Shown here one piece after another: positions 24,246 to 36,500 of a stretch of 64,000 nt of DNA; position 1 is the stretch's first letter; each line of letters begins with the position of its first letter. A model generated the notes under the pieces. It was not told the DNA's origin. It did no database searches and saw only the letters and a program-made list of their open reading frames with translations. The translations under genes were made by a program, and so were the position numbers. Origin of the DNA: Phytophthora hibernalis (lineage: Eukaryota; Oomycota; Peronosporomycetes; Peronosporales; Peronosporaceae); contig JAAKBF010000171.1 of the NCBI GenBank assembly GCA_012656075.1, positions 1,612,001 to 1,676,000 of the forward strand. Reading direction: 5' to 3'.

Positions 24246-24969
24246 TCACGATGCAGGAGGTACGAGAGCGATCAACCCGTCCGCGACGAACTTGACCACG
24301 GCCATGAAGGATAAGACAGCTCCACAGCATAAAGCCGCAGAAGTGATGAGACTCTTGTGCTTGAACGAGTCCCCCTTGTAAACTTCTCCCTCCTCCCCCA
24401 AAGTTTTCTCCATGAGAATGGGCACCGCCACTTCAAATGTAGCCGCCGAACCCGTGGCTATTGACATCACGCTGCTGAATGTCGGATTTGTCTTCTTGGC
24501 GTGAGCAGCAACTGGCACGTTTGGATGTGTCGACCCCAGCTCACAGGAGTTGACCCTGGTCTTATTTTGGCGAGGTCGGTGTCGCACGCCTTCTTGCTCG
24601 GTAGCGTTCGTTTCAACTCCTTCCTGTCCACAGCTCAAGGACTGGATAAATAACCGCTAAATCATGAGCTCGCACGTGACACGGCGCAGTCACTCTTTGT
24701 GGCTGAGCACGACTCATCGACGAGGTGATCAAGGGAGGGCCACCCCTGGTCATGACTAGGAGGAGCGTGAATAACTCTCCAAAGAAAGAGACGCCAGTGA
24801 TGAAGACGGAGAGCGCTGCGAGCGACACCAAAGTGTACAGGACGCCCACCACGACCTTATGTCTCTGCGTAACGCGCACGAGTTGGTTCTTGTCGGTCGT
24901 GTCGTCCTTGGGGGTGAAAATCATCACCAACACGTCGTCTGTAGCAGTCGTAGGCGCCACTTGCGTCAT
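24246..24969 (-). CDS. Small membrane protein, unknown function (two blocks, junction unresolved)
   Basis: The start at 24969 (MTQVAPTTATDDVLVM) opens a block with a clear transmembrane segment (VVVGVLYTLVSLAALSVFITG) and a second hydrophobic stretch. A second block in another frame (to the stop at 24246) contains FSSVMSIATGSAATFEVAVPIL and another hydrophobic segment (SLITSAALCCGAVLSFM). Codon use and spacing suggest one gene of about 220 residues, joined by a small intron or a frame error somewhere in 24610-24760; I could not fix the junction. No family is recognised. Confidence 0.45.
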
Positions 24970-25310
24970 TGTCGAGTGAAGACGCGAAGATTGGTCAAGA
25001 CTTGAGCTGCGCTGGACGAGTTTGAGAATGAGCAACAGGGTCGGCGACCTCAAGGGCGGAACCACCCGCAAATCAATAAACAGGCGGGGATCTGCTGGGC
25101 ATCGTGGCAGGAATGTCCACCGCGCATAAACTACACTGACGCACGGTCTCAGGCTGGTTATCCTCGCTCAAACCGTACGTGATCGAGCACTTAGCGCACT
25201 GTGACGCACGCTCTCTTCAGCGCAGCATGTTCCTGAATGGACAGCGCAAGGCAAAGCGAATAAACATTAGTTGTTCGTGTTTATCATACAATAATTCATG
25301 CACTGGCATC
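24970..25310. other. Intergenic region
   Basis: This holds the presumed promoter of the small membrane protein and the 3' end of the WD40 gene. I see no other signal. Confidence 0.45.
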
Positions 25311-28300
25311 CTATGATAGCAGGTCGGGGTACGGGAAGCAGACATTGGATAGATGGTTCGGCATCGTCGCGTGCTTGATGGGAGACGCTGGGGACGTGCT
25401 GTCAGTTTTGCTCGCCTGGCGACGGAGCTGCATGCGCAGGTGCTGGAACTGCTGCCGCGCGCGAAGGGCGTTGGCCTCCATCTGCTGAATCGCCTCCAGA
25501 TCCTGCATCTGAGCGGCGTAGCTGGCGTGGAGCTGCTGCAATTTGACCGCGAGTTGCTTCTTGTGCCGGCGCTTCAACTGCTTCCGCTTGAGGTAGTCGT
25601 GCGCCACACTACGTCGCCAGTTCACACCGCTGGAAGCTGATGAAGACTTCTTCGAGTGGGGTGCGACGACGCACAGCTGCAGTCTGGGTGCCTGTAAATG
25701 CGCTCACGCTCGGCCAGGAAATTCATCTTGAGCCGCTCGTTTTGCCGTGAAAAGTGCAGAAGCAGATTGGTCTGCTCGTTGGTGGCCGCAGCAAGGTCGG
25801 CCTCGATAATGTTGTCCGCAACGTCCACAGTGGTGTCATTGGACGCAGGGCCAGCGTACTGGTACATTGTGGCCGCCAGCAGCGAGCCCTTGTCACTCAC
25901 GAGCGGCACTGACAAGAACTCTGGTTCGTACTGCTCCAGTTGCTCCAGCTCCACGTCCAGCTCGGCATCTTCTTCGTCCTCTTCCTCAAACTTTGCAGGT
26001 TCCACTTGGTTATCCTCCTGTACTTGCTTCATCGGGTCAACCTCGTGTTTCGCCGGTTCTGCAGGAATAGGCTTCTTGCGGCCCCGCTTGATAGTAGCCG
26101 GCACAGGTTTCTTTGACGATGAAGACACGGTCTCAGCTTCCGCCTTGGATCCCTTCAACTCCTCGCAGTTCTCTTTGTTTGTGCTATCCTCCTCGTCGAT
26201 GAAAAGAGCTTGCACTTTCATACGGTGGCCAGTCTTCTTGCCGCTAGTCTTCGACTTGCCCTCCGCTTGTTTGCTGTCTGAGCCTAGTTGAGCCAATACT
26301 GCCGCTGCATCAACTGCGGAATCTGTGAGATCCTCCTGGTTCTCCACCCGAGCTTTGGTAACCGAGGCGGGTGGCGGAGTCCACTGAAGCTCCTTCAATG
26401 CCAACAGCTGCCTCTCTACCCGTGAGAGTCCGGACTGCTCGGGGGTGTTGGGGTTTGAAGACCCTGACGAAATCGAGACAACCGGAGAATCAGTGCTCGC
26501 TGACATCTTGGCGTCATTTCTGCCACGCTTGGGAGTGGTAACTGCAGTCATGTCGTCGCCGCCCTGGCCAACCATATTCAGCTGCTTAGCCTTGGATTTA
26601 TTTTGTTTCTTGGCTGGCAGCTTCTTCTCAACGGCAGACTTGTTAGAAGAAGTCAACTTCTCACTTTCAAGGCGGCTTCGCTTTGTCTTGACACTGCATC
26701 CAGATTCCTGGGACGCTTTTGACGCCATCTCCTGACGGCTGCGCTTGTGGCCAACCTTCTCATGCTTTTTGTGGCGCGTGTCCTTAATGGCATACTTTTC
26801 ATCCATGTCGGAATCACTGCTGCTGTCGCTTTCGTCGGAGGTACTCTTACCAAGATCTTGAATCACATTCCGCAGATCGCTTTTCACCTGTGAGTACTCT
26901 TTCTTCTGTTGGTTGCGGTGCAAGAAGGCATCCAGACTGCGCACGAGAATTTGATCTTGGTTGGCAGCTATTACCATCCATTTCTCCTTCTCGGTCTTAG
27001 GGAGAGGTAGCACCGCAAGAAGTCCGCTCGTGTTTACTCGAGTGAGGTCCGAAAACTGCGCCTGGAAGTCCAGCGACGGGTCCACAAAAAACTGCTCGTA
27101 CCCTTCGATGTAGTCGAGAGGTGTCGCGATACCCGTCTCCTTCTTCGGCTCGTGAAAGAACACGCTGCCATCGCTGCACATGCCCACAGTGAAGGGCGAC
27201 GCATCCTGTCCTGCGACCTTGCTGACAGTTCGCATGTGGCGTTGGGCACTTGAATCCTCAGCACCACGTCGGCGACTTCCGCGAGGGTTCCAAGCGCGCA
27301 GAGATGTAGCATTTCTAGACTTGATCGCGGCCTCACGCTGAGCACGTTGCTCCTTTTCGGACAACGGCAGGTCCAAATCCATGCGGCTTGCCGACTGAAG
27401 ATCAACAACCGCAAGAGATTCACCTCCGCCGTACGCGTAGTCGCCATACACAGCTACGGTGTCCGTAGTTTGCTTCACATCGGTGTGCGATTTCTTCTTG
27501 ATCGTTACGGAGTCGTCTGAGGCATCATACTCCTCCTCCAGGTGCCAGATGCGTACATTTTGGTGCTCCGACTTCGAGATAAACTGGTTAGCGATGGTTG
27601 GATGGAAGCTGATGAACTCTAGCGAGATGCCATTGGTCTGCTTATCGAAAACACACTCCCAGTTCCACTCCAAGCCAATCTCGGTCTTCTGCTGGTAGAA
27701 CCGCCACATGTGCACGTTCTTAATTCCGATGCCACACAACAAACGGTACTCGGTTCTCTGACTGTCTTTGAGGTACAAGCTCTTCGCTGCGGCGAATCCT
27801 TTCAACTTCGCGTCCGAGTACGTGTGCGAAATGACCTTAGCCGTCGGCAGGCCAAATGCACTAGCGCCATCCTCGTCTTCGTCCATGCTATCATCACTGT
27901 CACCTGTAGTCAAGAGCGACGAAGACGCAGCGCCGTTCGACTGCGGCAGGTCTGTAGGCAACGGGAGTGTGATGCTGTCCACCTCGAACGCACGAATGTC
28001 CGTCGAGCCGCGATACACACCTGCGAAGATGAACTTGCCGTCCTCCGGGATGGACACCGTCACCATAATCTGCGTGTACATGCCGCGCGGCATGATCTGG
28101 TCCAGCAAGACTCCTCGTCGGAACACCAACGAGTCCTTGGTCAGCGGGTACAGATACACCATCCCATTGTAAAAGCCCACGACCAAGAAATTGCCATTGG
28201 GGGCCACCGCCACCGACGACACCGTGGACGCCACGAAGAACTGGTACTCGAGACCCACGGGCGGCATCCCCGAGCTGCTGCTCGCTGTAGAGAGCGCCGG

Positions 28301-28948
28301 ACTCTGCGCCAGAGCCTCGCGCACGACCCTCAAGTTCCCGATGGTAGCCGCGTCGAACGCCACCTCTGCCTCGTCACTGGAGTATCCTAAGTCGTCAGAA
28401 GAAGAGGAGGAAGAGCTGCTACTGCTTTCCACAGGCTTCGGCTCTGTCTCTTTCGCTTTCTTCGAGCTCTTAACGGGCGTAGGGAACTCGAGTTTCCGTG
28501 TAGGGTCGTGGCTAAGTGTGGAGGACGCTCCTGTGGCCTTGTGGGCACCTGAAGAGCGTGAGTTTTTCCTGTTTGAAATGTCCTCGAGGACGTGCGCGGC
28601 CTTGGCCAACCCCACGCGGCTCTGCGTCGCCTTGTTGGGCTTGAGGCCGCGCTCCTTGGGCTTGAGCTTCTTGTTCTTCTTGTCCTGCGTCTTGTGCTGC
28701 GTCTTGTGGGGCGTGGAGAGTCCCTGGTCGGCTCCTAGGGGTCTCTTCATGGCCTTACCTTTACGCGCACTCAGAGTGAGCTTGTTCTGCGGTTTCTGGG
28801 CGTTTGACGCGGGCTCTGGCGACAGGAACGACGGCGACGTGTAGCTCTGTCTCTGCGCTTTCTTCTGAGCCAGGGCAGCGCTGCTTTTCGCCGGCGTGGA
28901 GGCCGTAGACAGCGCAGCAACGCCGCACGACGTCGTGGACGAGCTCAT
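25311..28948 (-). CDS. Large nuclear WD40-repeat protein of unknown function
   Basis: About 1210 residues. The start at 28948 (MSSSTTSCGVAALSTASTPAK) is chosen over an in-frame ATG at 29110 because a canonical core promoter lies just upstream. Layout: a Lys/Ser-rich disordered N-terminus with basic clusters (KKNKKLKPKERG) and a Ser tract; a central beta-propeller (SVAVAPNGNFLVVGFYNGMV; WRFY; ISFHPTIANQFISKSEHQNV); a long acidic and basic disordered region; and a C-terminal coiled coil (YLKRKQLKRRHKKQLAVKLQ). The frame steps by -1 at the G run 25658-25661, beyond which the coil continues to 25311. Nuclear location is inferred from the basic clusters. I cannot assign an orthologue. Confidence 0.75.
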
Positions 28949-28965
28949 GGCGGAGGCAGCGAGCA

Positions 28966-28978
28966 GAATGCGGAATGA
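28966..28978 (-). promoter_or_regulatory. Oomycete Inr+FPR core promoter of the WD40 gene
   Basis: The minus strand reads TCATTCCGCATTC, matching TCATTYY-N-CAWTT of the oomycete consensus apart from its final base. It lies 18 to 30 nt upstream of the ATG at 28948 and supports that start. Confidence 0.65.
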
Positions 28979-29142
28979 GGAGCAGAGTGGGGAGCGCGCG
29001 GGAAAACTTCGCGCCAAACGGATTAGATCACATTTTGTGTGGTGAACACCATGTGGTGTGGGCCACAGATGTATCTGATTCGGGTCTGATTCTGATTGGA
29101 TGGAGTCCACTCAGTACTAAAAACGGTAGTAACGAGGAAGTC

Positions 29143-30912
29143 ATGGCCGAGAGTCGGTCGCCTGTACTGGAGCCCGGCGCCGACCTCAAGCATCTCGGTA
29201 CGACGAGTGTCTGTGCCTTCCCTATAGTTCCACCTATTGACCCCTCAACTGGCTGCAGAATCCATGCTGGACGACAAGAACCAGAAGCGCCGCAGCAAGA
29301 AAGCCATCGAGCCCTACGAGTGCGGAATACTATTTTGTCGTTTCTAAGTAGTACTCTGCTGAATTACTATTTTATCGTGCAGGGGAAAGTTAGAGGGTTG
29401 GTCTCCGGCCACCCACGGAGAGGAGCAGGTCGTGCCGCCCATGGAGAAGCTCAGTCTGGCTGATAATGAGGCCAAGCCAGCAGCTGCCACTGATGACAAG
29501 AAGCTGTCCAAGGCCGAGAGGAAGAAGCTGGCGGCCGAAGCCTTCACCAAGGCCGGAGGAGCTCCCAAGCGGGAGAAGCTCAGCAAGGCCGAGCGTCGAG
29601 CTCAGCAGGAGGCCAACAGGCAGAAGAAAGAGAAGCCGAAGAAGTTGGAGGTCGTGGGACCTACTGCGCCGACGCCCACGAACGTTCGGCTGCAGTACGA
29701 CGACGCCAAGAAGATGGCGCGTCGCTCCAAGGCGGCGGTGGTGGTGCGCACACAGGCGCAGAAACAGGTCGAGATGTTCTCGCACTTGCCGCAGTACGAG
29801 CGGGAGAGCTCGCTGTCGCTCAATGTGGGGTTCTCCAACAAGGAGGAGGTGCACTCGGCTGTGCTAGCCCTGGGCTTAAAGTACGCAGAAGGCAAGATCT
29901 CGGGTAGCAACGCGCGCTGCATCGCCATGATCACGGCCTTCCAGCAGGTGATTGAGGACTACGTGACGCCGCCGGACAAACAGCTCCGCCGCGACTTGGA
30001 CAAGCGCCTTCGTCCGCTCATTCAGTACCTCATTGACTGTAGGCCGCACGGCATTGGTATGGGCAACGCCATTCGCCGCCTCCGACGGGTCATTGGATCG
30101 ACACCGCCGGAGCTCAGCGAGGAAGAGGCCAAGCGCCGCATTCGAGAAGAGATGGACGAGTACGTGCAGAGCCGTATCCTGCTGGCCACGCGCGCGGTGG
30201 TGAAGAATGCCCAGTCAAGATCAGCGCCGGCGATGTCATTTTAACCTACGCACGTGCCAATGTGGTGGAGGATCTGCTGCTCGAGACTGCCAAAACCTCG
30301 CCTGAAATCGCGGCGACGCTGCGCGTGATTGTCGTGGACTCCCGCCCGCACTACGAAGGCCGGAAGCTTGTGAGCGTGCTGGCCAACGCAGGTCTGCAGT
30401 GCTCGTACCTGCAGATTAACGCCCTGTCGTACATCATGCGCGAGGTGACCAAGGTCTTCCTCGGCGCTGCGGCCTTTATGAGCAACGGTGTGGCTGTTGC
30501 CCGCGTGGGCACAGCCCTCGTAGCGATGAGTGCACATGAGGCCAACGTGCCTGTGCTGTTCTGCTGCGAGACGTACAAGTTCTCGGACCGTGTGCAGCTG
30601 GACGCCATTACGCACAACGAACTAGGTGACCCGGATGAGCTGGTGTCTTCGTACTGCACGGATAAGCCGCGTTCGCGGCGTCGGAATGGTGGCGGCGCCT
30701 CTGGTAATGCCTTTAGTGAAACCTCGAGCGGCCACATCCTATCGGACTGGCGGGACCTGTCCGACCTCAAGCTGCTAAACCTAGTGTACGACGTGACTCC
30801 CATCGACTACGTGTCCATGGTCGTCACGGAGCTGGGCATGATTCCGCCTACCTCCATTCCTGCTGTGCTGCGTGAGTACTCGCGTGATGGCCTTGTGGAC
30901 GGCGCGCTGTAA
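29143..30912 (+). CDS. EIF2B4: Translation initiation factor eIF2B, delta subunit
   Basis: This is a regulatory subunit of the guanine-nucleotide exchange factor for eIF2, in the cytoplasm. Exon 1 is 29143-29197, exon 2 29259-29317 (+2 nt) and exon 3 29383-30912; introns 29198-29258 and 29320-29382 use GTACGA and GTGCGG donors with CAG acceptors. The N-terminus is Lys/Ala-rich and charged, as in other delta subunits. The catalytic-fold half contains GIGMGNAIRRLRR, VVDSRPHYEGR, GAAAFMSNG and the family ending DYVSMVVTELGMIPPTSIP. The frame steps by -1 at C 30210-30212 (NAPVKISAGDVIL when one C is restored). It is divergent from the WD40 gene, 194 nt away. Confidence 0.94.
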
Positions 30913-31004
30913 GGTTAATCAAGTGAGTCCAACGCAGCAGCCTAATACGAACGCAACGCCTTTGATTTTTGCCAACTTCTCGTCTACTCCGTGATGTCAG
31001 ATCT

Positions 31005-33373
31005 TTATTGTTGCTCTCCGCGTTCCACGCTCTTTTGTTTCTTGCGCTCTTCGCGCTCCTGTTGGGCCTTGAGGCTAGCTGTGGTCTCGGGGTCGCCCTC
31101 TTCCTCGTTGTCTAGTGCCATAAGATGCGTGCACACGTCCAACAAGCTCGGCTGTCGGAGTTCGCGAAAGCGCAACGACAGCATATCGATGGCCGTTAGC
31201 ACTTCCATGGGAGTATCCTCTTGAACAGATTCACCATTGGCATTTGACATCACAGCCATCTTCGGATACCGCTGACTGAAGTGCGTGAGCAGCAAGTGAC
31301 GAGCATGTGCTTGGCGGCCGACGTTAATTGCTTCTTCCATGGTGCAGTGTGCCTTATCCACAGCTTCCTTGGTCAAACCATCCTCGAATGTTGCCTCATG
31401 CACCATCAGGAACGCACCCTTCGCTTTATCTGCCAGTTTATCACTTGGACGGCAGTCGCCAGAGAAAGCGAGCTTGGCATCACCAGCAACGAAAGTCAAA
31501 ACAACCGCGTAAGACTGGTGCGCGTGCTTCACTGGGACGCATTCAATCTGCGAGATATTCAACGTCTCACGCAGCCAAGCCCGGACACGCGCTGCCTCTG
31601 CATGCGTCTCCACCTCCTCAAATCGCGAGTCGTTCTCATCGAAGCAGTAATTTTCAACGAAGAAGTACTTGCCGCGCACCATCGGATCAACTGCTGCATA
31701 CTCGTCCAGCCAGAATCGCAATGCCGTAGGTCCTATCAAAAGCAGCGGCTCGGCATCGCCACTGTCAGCGCGGTGACTCAACAATCGAAGCAACCCAAGG
31801 TGGTGATCGGCATGGTTGTGCGAAATCCAGACACACTTGAGGCGGTCAACCAATTCCTGCAGTCTCTTTTCGTCACCACCTGCATAACGGTACATCTGCC
31901 CTAAACTTCCTTCGCCACAGTCCAGCATCATGCCTGCCCAGTCGCCATCTCCTTCCTTGCTGCCAGTTGGTAGCTCGAGGTACATGCCTGTGACGTTGCG
32001 GTATTTGGACGGGATGGCACAGCCCGTGCCTAGAAATGTAATCCGGCCATCGATGAGGTCTTCATCCGGGTTCCGAGGCTTTTTCGCTACAATCTCCGCA
32101 GAGGAGCTGACACTTTCACGGATCTGATCAAAGTCCAGACGCGGCCAACAAGCTGACGCGTCAAAACCAAGGCGAGCTTGAGGTGCCAGAATGAACTTGA
32201 GCATACTCGCCCAAAACTAGCTTCGATACTGCAGGTTCAGAGCTCTTCTCTTCAGACAATGTAAGGGTAGCAGTAAGCTCCAAAGAAGTAGAACCCGGCA
32301 TGAGACGCGAAAACGGCACAACGGTATCACGCAGCTCGTGCTTTTCGTTGGACGGGAATGCGCGCGGGAACACGGCGTGCAGCTGAGCTTGCAGCTTGGC
32401 TGAAGCGCGATACACTGTCTTCTGCGCACACGATGGATGGCCAAGTAGCACGTGTCGCGCTTGTGCGCCAAAACTCCGCACCCACTCTGCATATTTGGGT
32501 TGGCCTAGCACCTCCAGTCCACCGAGATGGAATACGACTTCCACTTGCACGTCTGCAGCCTTCCCGTCCTTCTCTCTGTACCGTTGAAATCCTTCTTTGT
32601 TCACCAGTGCGTCCACATGCGCCACCGACGGACAGCTCACGATCACGCAGCCCACAGCAGGCACCGACGGTAGCACGCAGTCGCTCGACTTGACCACGCG
32701 TCCGTCCGGCAGCGTCACATCCTTGCCGTGATGCAGCTGTCTGAACAACTTGCCCTTGGGCACGCCCAGCGCCACCGCGCGCTCCACTAAGAACTTGCCG
32801 CGCTGCGTCCTGGTCTCCACCACGTAGCTCACACTTGCATGGCCGCTCTTCTCCTCGTCCGAAGAAGACGACGGACTCTCGTTCAATTTGCGTTTCGCAC
32901 CGGCGCGCGGCTTGGCCACCGCCACCGCTTGCACCAGCACTTCGTCGTCTTGATAGCAGCTTTTGCCTGCAGTTGCAGAGACCTCGGACGCCTCGAGTTT
33001 GAACTCCGGACGGTACAGGAAGTGGCGCGTGGCCTTCAGGTACTTGTTGGTGCCGGGAGGTCCGTGGACGTGCAGGCCAGACTTGCCCGTGTCCGAAACA
33101 GTGAGCACCATACCAGGAAGACCCCCAGAGCATGGGACCGCAACTCGGTGAGGAAAACCTGCTGGAGTTTGGCCAGACGCACGTGGTGCTCCATGCACAG
33201 TCGCTGCGTGCCATCTCCGACGTTGAATAGGAAGCTGCAACAGTAGACACGATGTTAGGGAAGTGTAATTTAAGAGGGCGATTGACCACCTACCGACGAG
33301 TCTCTGTGGATAGAAGCAGACACGGCGCAGTCTCCACGGACTGCACGCTCAGGATCTGCACGTGCACCACCAT
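31005..33373 (-). CDS. ELAC2: Long-form tRNase Z (ELAC2-like)
   Basis: This endonuclease removes 3' trailers from precursor tRNAs, in the nucleus and/or mitochondria. The ATG at 33373 (MVVHVQILSVQ) is followed by a 59-nt intron (33235-33293, GTAGGT donor, GCAG acceptor). The degenerate N-terminal metallo-beta-lactamase half has FNVGDGTQR, VFLTEL and GGLPGMVLT. The active C-terminal half has FLGTGCAIPSKYRN, the zinc motif SHNHADHHLG (HxHxDH), FSGDCRPSD and LTHFSQRY. Frame steps occur at 33122-33126 (-1, C run) and at about 32203 (+1), where the joined reading gives LGEYLKFILAP. The two-domain length of about 770 residues is the long form. Confidence 0.93.
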
Positions 33374-33378
33374 TTTGG

Positions 33379-33398
33379 CACTTGACTGGTGTCAAGTG
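33379..33398. repeat. 8-bp inverted repeat upstream of the tRNase Z start
   Basis: CACTTGAC and GTCAAGTG are separated by 4 nt, 6 nt before the ATG. It may be a regulatory hairpin or a protein site; no function is known. Confidence 0.4.
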
Positions 33399-33518
33399 TG
33401 GATACTACTCGAATCAAATTAATTCTAGTGAATCTTACTGAGAAGAAGTGTAATGGATACTTGTACGAAATCGTGATATAGATGTGTTCCCATGTTGAGT
33501 GTAGCCATGTTAACCTTG

Positions 33519-36500
33519 TCAAGGATGTGAGCTCGTCGTTGGGAGGTGGCCTAACGAACTGGAACGACTGACTCGCCGCTGCTTCTGGAAGCTCAGCACG
33601 CGCATAGTCACGGCTTCTTGGACTGGTAAATCACCTGAGGCGTGTTTGCCTGGAGGTTCATCCACTGCGTTAAACGCGAAGCTGCTCCCTGTATCAATCA
33701 ATGCACAACAGTTCGATTCACAGTCCAGTAGATAAATCCTCAGTGATGTCGACACGTACGAGCTTGAGGAAGAGGCAGACTGCCTTTGAACGAGTCGTAC
33801 AGAGGCAGGTTGTTGGTGCTGCCTGAGCGACGATTCGGAGATGGCGGCTGTGCTGTCACGGCAAACGCGTTCTTCTTACCGTTCTTGCTCTCTTTACTGT
33901 CGCTCTTATTGTCCTCGTCGGCCGACTGCTGTGCTACGAAAAGGCTGTCCACCGAAGGCGAATGGGTCTGGTCTGCGAGGGTCATGGGGGCCACGACGTC
34001 ACTGGCGCGACTTGATCTGCCTGGACGACTGCGTTCACGCAGAATGTCCTCGGCACTCGGTCGGAGCTGCTGCTGCGCTGCAGTGGCCGTGAAGTCGATG
34101 ACCATCGCAGCCACGGGACACAATAGCAGCAACGTCCAGTAGCGCTGAAGACGGATCATCCGCGCGGGCACCCCGAACATGTCGTAGCTCATGAACGTGA
34201 AGTGCGGGTATACCAGCAGGAAGAAGATGAAGAGCCCGACACTGAAGGTCATGACTGCGAGGTGATACTTGTTCCAGTTGAGTGTGAGCAGAACCACCTT
34301 GAGGTTCATTGTGCCAAGCAGCGACGTGTAGAAGAGCGTGCCGGTCACATACAGCCCTTGTGATGGAGCCTGCACGCCCGCGTAGCAGGCGAAGAAGCAA
34401 ATGAGTGCGTGGCCTACCGAGTTCAGGATAGTTCTGGCGAACACTCGCATATTCAGGTCGCTGTCGTGCTGGCCTCGCCGATAAAGCTGCGGGAACCTCA
34501 GCACCACTTCTTCTGGGATATCCTGGTCGAAGATGCCGATGACAATGATCGGGAGTGCTAGGAAGAAGTTCCAGCCCGCCATCACGAAACTCTCGAAGAG
34601 TGGAGCACCCGATTGACCATTGAAGAAGTTAAAAACGAAGAGACTGATGACGAGTGCGATGTTCTTGTAGAACGAGTAGCGGATGACTTTGCAAACTCGT
34701 TTGTAGTTGCACCGCCCGTGAAGGAGAACGAGCCTCGTCAGAAAACGGAATTGTGCGACGGCGTAGTCGCTGGCGTTCACAGCCTGGACACCTTCTTTGC
34801 CGCAAATGCCCACGCCGACATGCGCTGTCTGGATCATGCTCACGTCGTTCGCTCCGTCTCCGATCGCCAGAGTGATCGGCTGCTCTCCTTTTCCCTTCTT
34901 TTCGCGGCCTTGACGGCCTCCTTTGCGTACGAGTTGAACGATATCTGCTTTCTGGGACGGACTCACACGACAAGCAATAAGCGCCTTGCAAACTCTGGCA
35001 ACATTCAGCAGTTTTTCAGTCAGGACCTCAACGCGCTGCATTGCTTCAGCAGACATTTTGAGTCGCGCGTCACGCGATGGGAATATATGCACGAGAGCCT
35101 TGCCGTCGCAGACCATGGCTAGATTTTCGGCAACCTGGTCACCTCGAATGAGCCGCTGGATCTCCTGTGATTCGTGAAGGGCGTCAAGCTGCGCGATCAA
35201 CGCATCGACGTGTTCAGCGTTCACGTAAAGCAACTGCATCTTGTCATTGATTAGCCGACAAGCATGACCGATGTTGATCGCCGTCTCCTCCCGGTCTCCA
35301 GTAAGCACCCAGACCTTGATTCCTGCCTGCGCAAGGTCGAAGATGGCCGACGGAACTCCTTCCTGCAGTTTGTCCTCGATTGCTGTCACGCCCAATAGCT
35401 GCATATTTGTCTCGATCATCTCGGCACTTGCATCCAACTTCTCTTCGCGGTGTTCGAGTGCTGTCGAGGCTGCAATGTAAGAGTCGTTATATTCTTTGTA
35501 TTCCTCCGCTGTAAGCACGCGTCGACCAAGTACCAGTGTCCGAAGCCCTTCACGAGCGTAGTTCTTCAGGTGTCCAACCAGTTTCGCATGTGCGGCAGTA
35601 TCGCTGTCGCTCTTTCCCGTTGCGGCGCGTTCAAGCATCATATTATCGGCACCCTTGCAGTACAAAACATACTCGCGAGTCTCTTCGTTCACCGCTACCA
35701 CTGACATCCGCTTTCGCGTCGAGTTGAACTCATTCACGTTAACGATCGTGTAGAATTTGGAGGCGGGGTCGAGTGTCTGTTGTGTTTTTGCTGTGGCAGG
35801 TGGAAGCAGAGACAGCTTTCGCGAAATCTCAACCTTCATGAGCGGAGCTGGAGCCACGAAATTGTACCCCAGACACTTGGCAGCTTTCACTAAGGCTTCC
35901 TCATCCGGTGATGATGCACGGTAAGCAATTGCACCAGTCTTGGAGTCTGTCTCAGGAATGACCGTGTGGCAAATTGACAAGAGTGTGAGGAACTCGTGGA
36001 TGAGTTCACCCTGCTTTCCACCGGCGTACAGCGTTCGCAACAAACCTGGATCATCAAAATGAATGCTGGGATCAAAGTGAACTTGAGCATCTTTTGGCTC
36101 ACTGCCTTCATCGTTGTGCTCGATAGACTGCACAGGTGCTGCAGGCGATACCGTCTCGCGAATATCATCTGTAGAGTCGATATCAAGCCGCAATGCACTC
36201 TCAGCTCCTTCAGCAAGCGGGTTCACTTTTGCTTTCGCCGGAGATGGCGACTTCGTCGCTGCTTTGGCTTTGACGCTAGCAAGAGCAGCCACTGCTCGTC
36301 CGATCTCGGTCGTGCCGAAGCCGTATGAAATGCCACCGATAGAACACTTTCGGAACTCCATGACATTGCACGTCAAAGTGCCGGTCTTGTCGCTGAAAAC
36401 GTACTCGACCTGACCTAGTTCCTCGTTAAGCTCCGAAGTCCGTGCCACAGCGTGGGTACCTTCAAAGACCATTTTCGAGTCTCCCGTGATCCGGTTAGCT

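Noticed and set aside
28975..29463. 162-codon frame starting before the eIF2B gene
   Set aside because: It reads through intron 1 of eIF2B delta; the spliced model is better supported.
32327..33289. 320-codon alternative frame over the RNase Z N-terminus
   Set aside because: Lacks the RNase Z motifs and contains Arg/Gly-rich shadow composition; the other frame has GGLPGMVLT and the family pattern.
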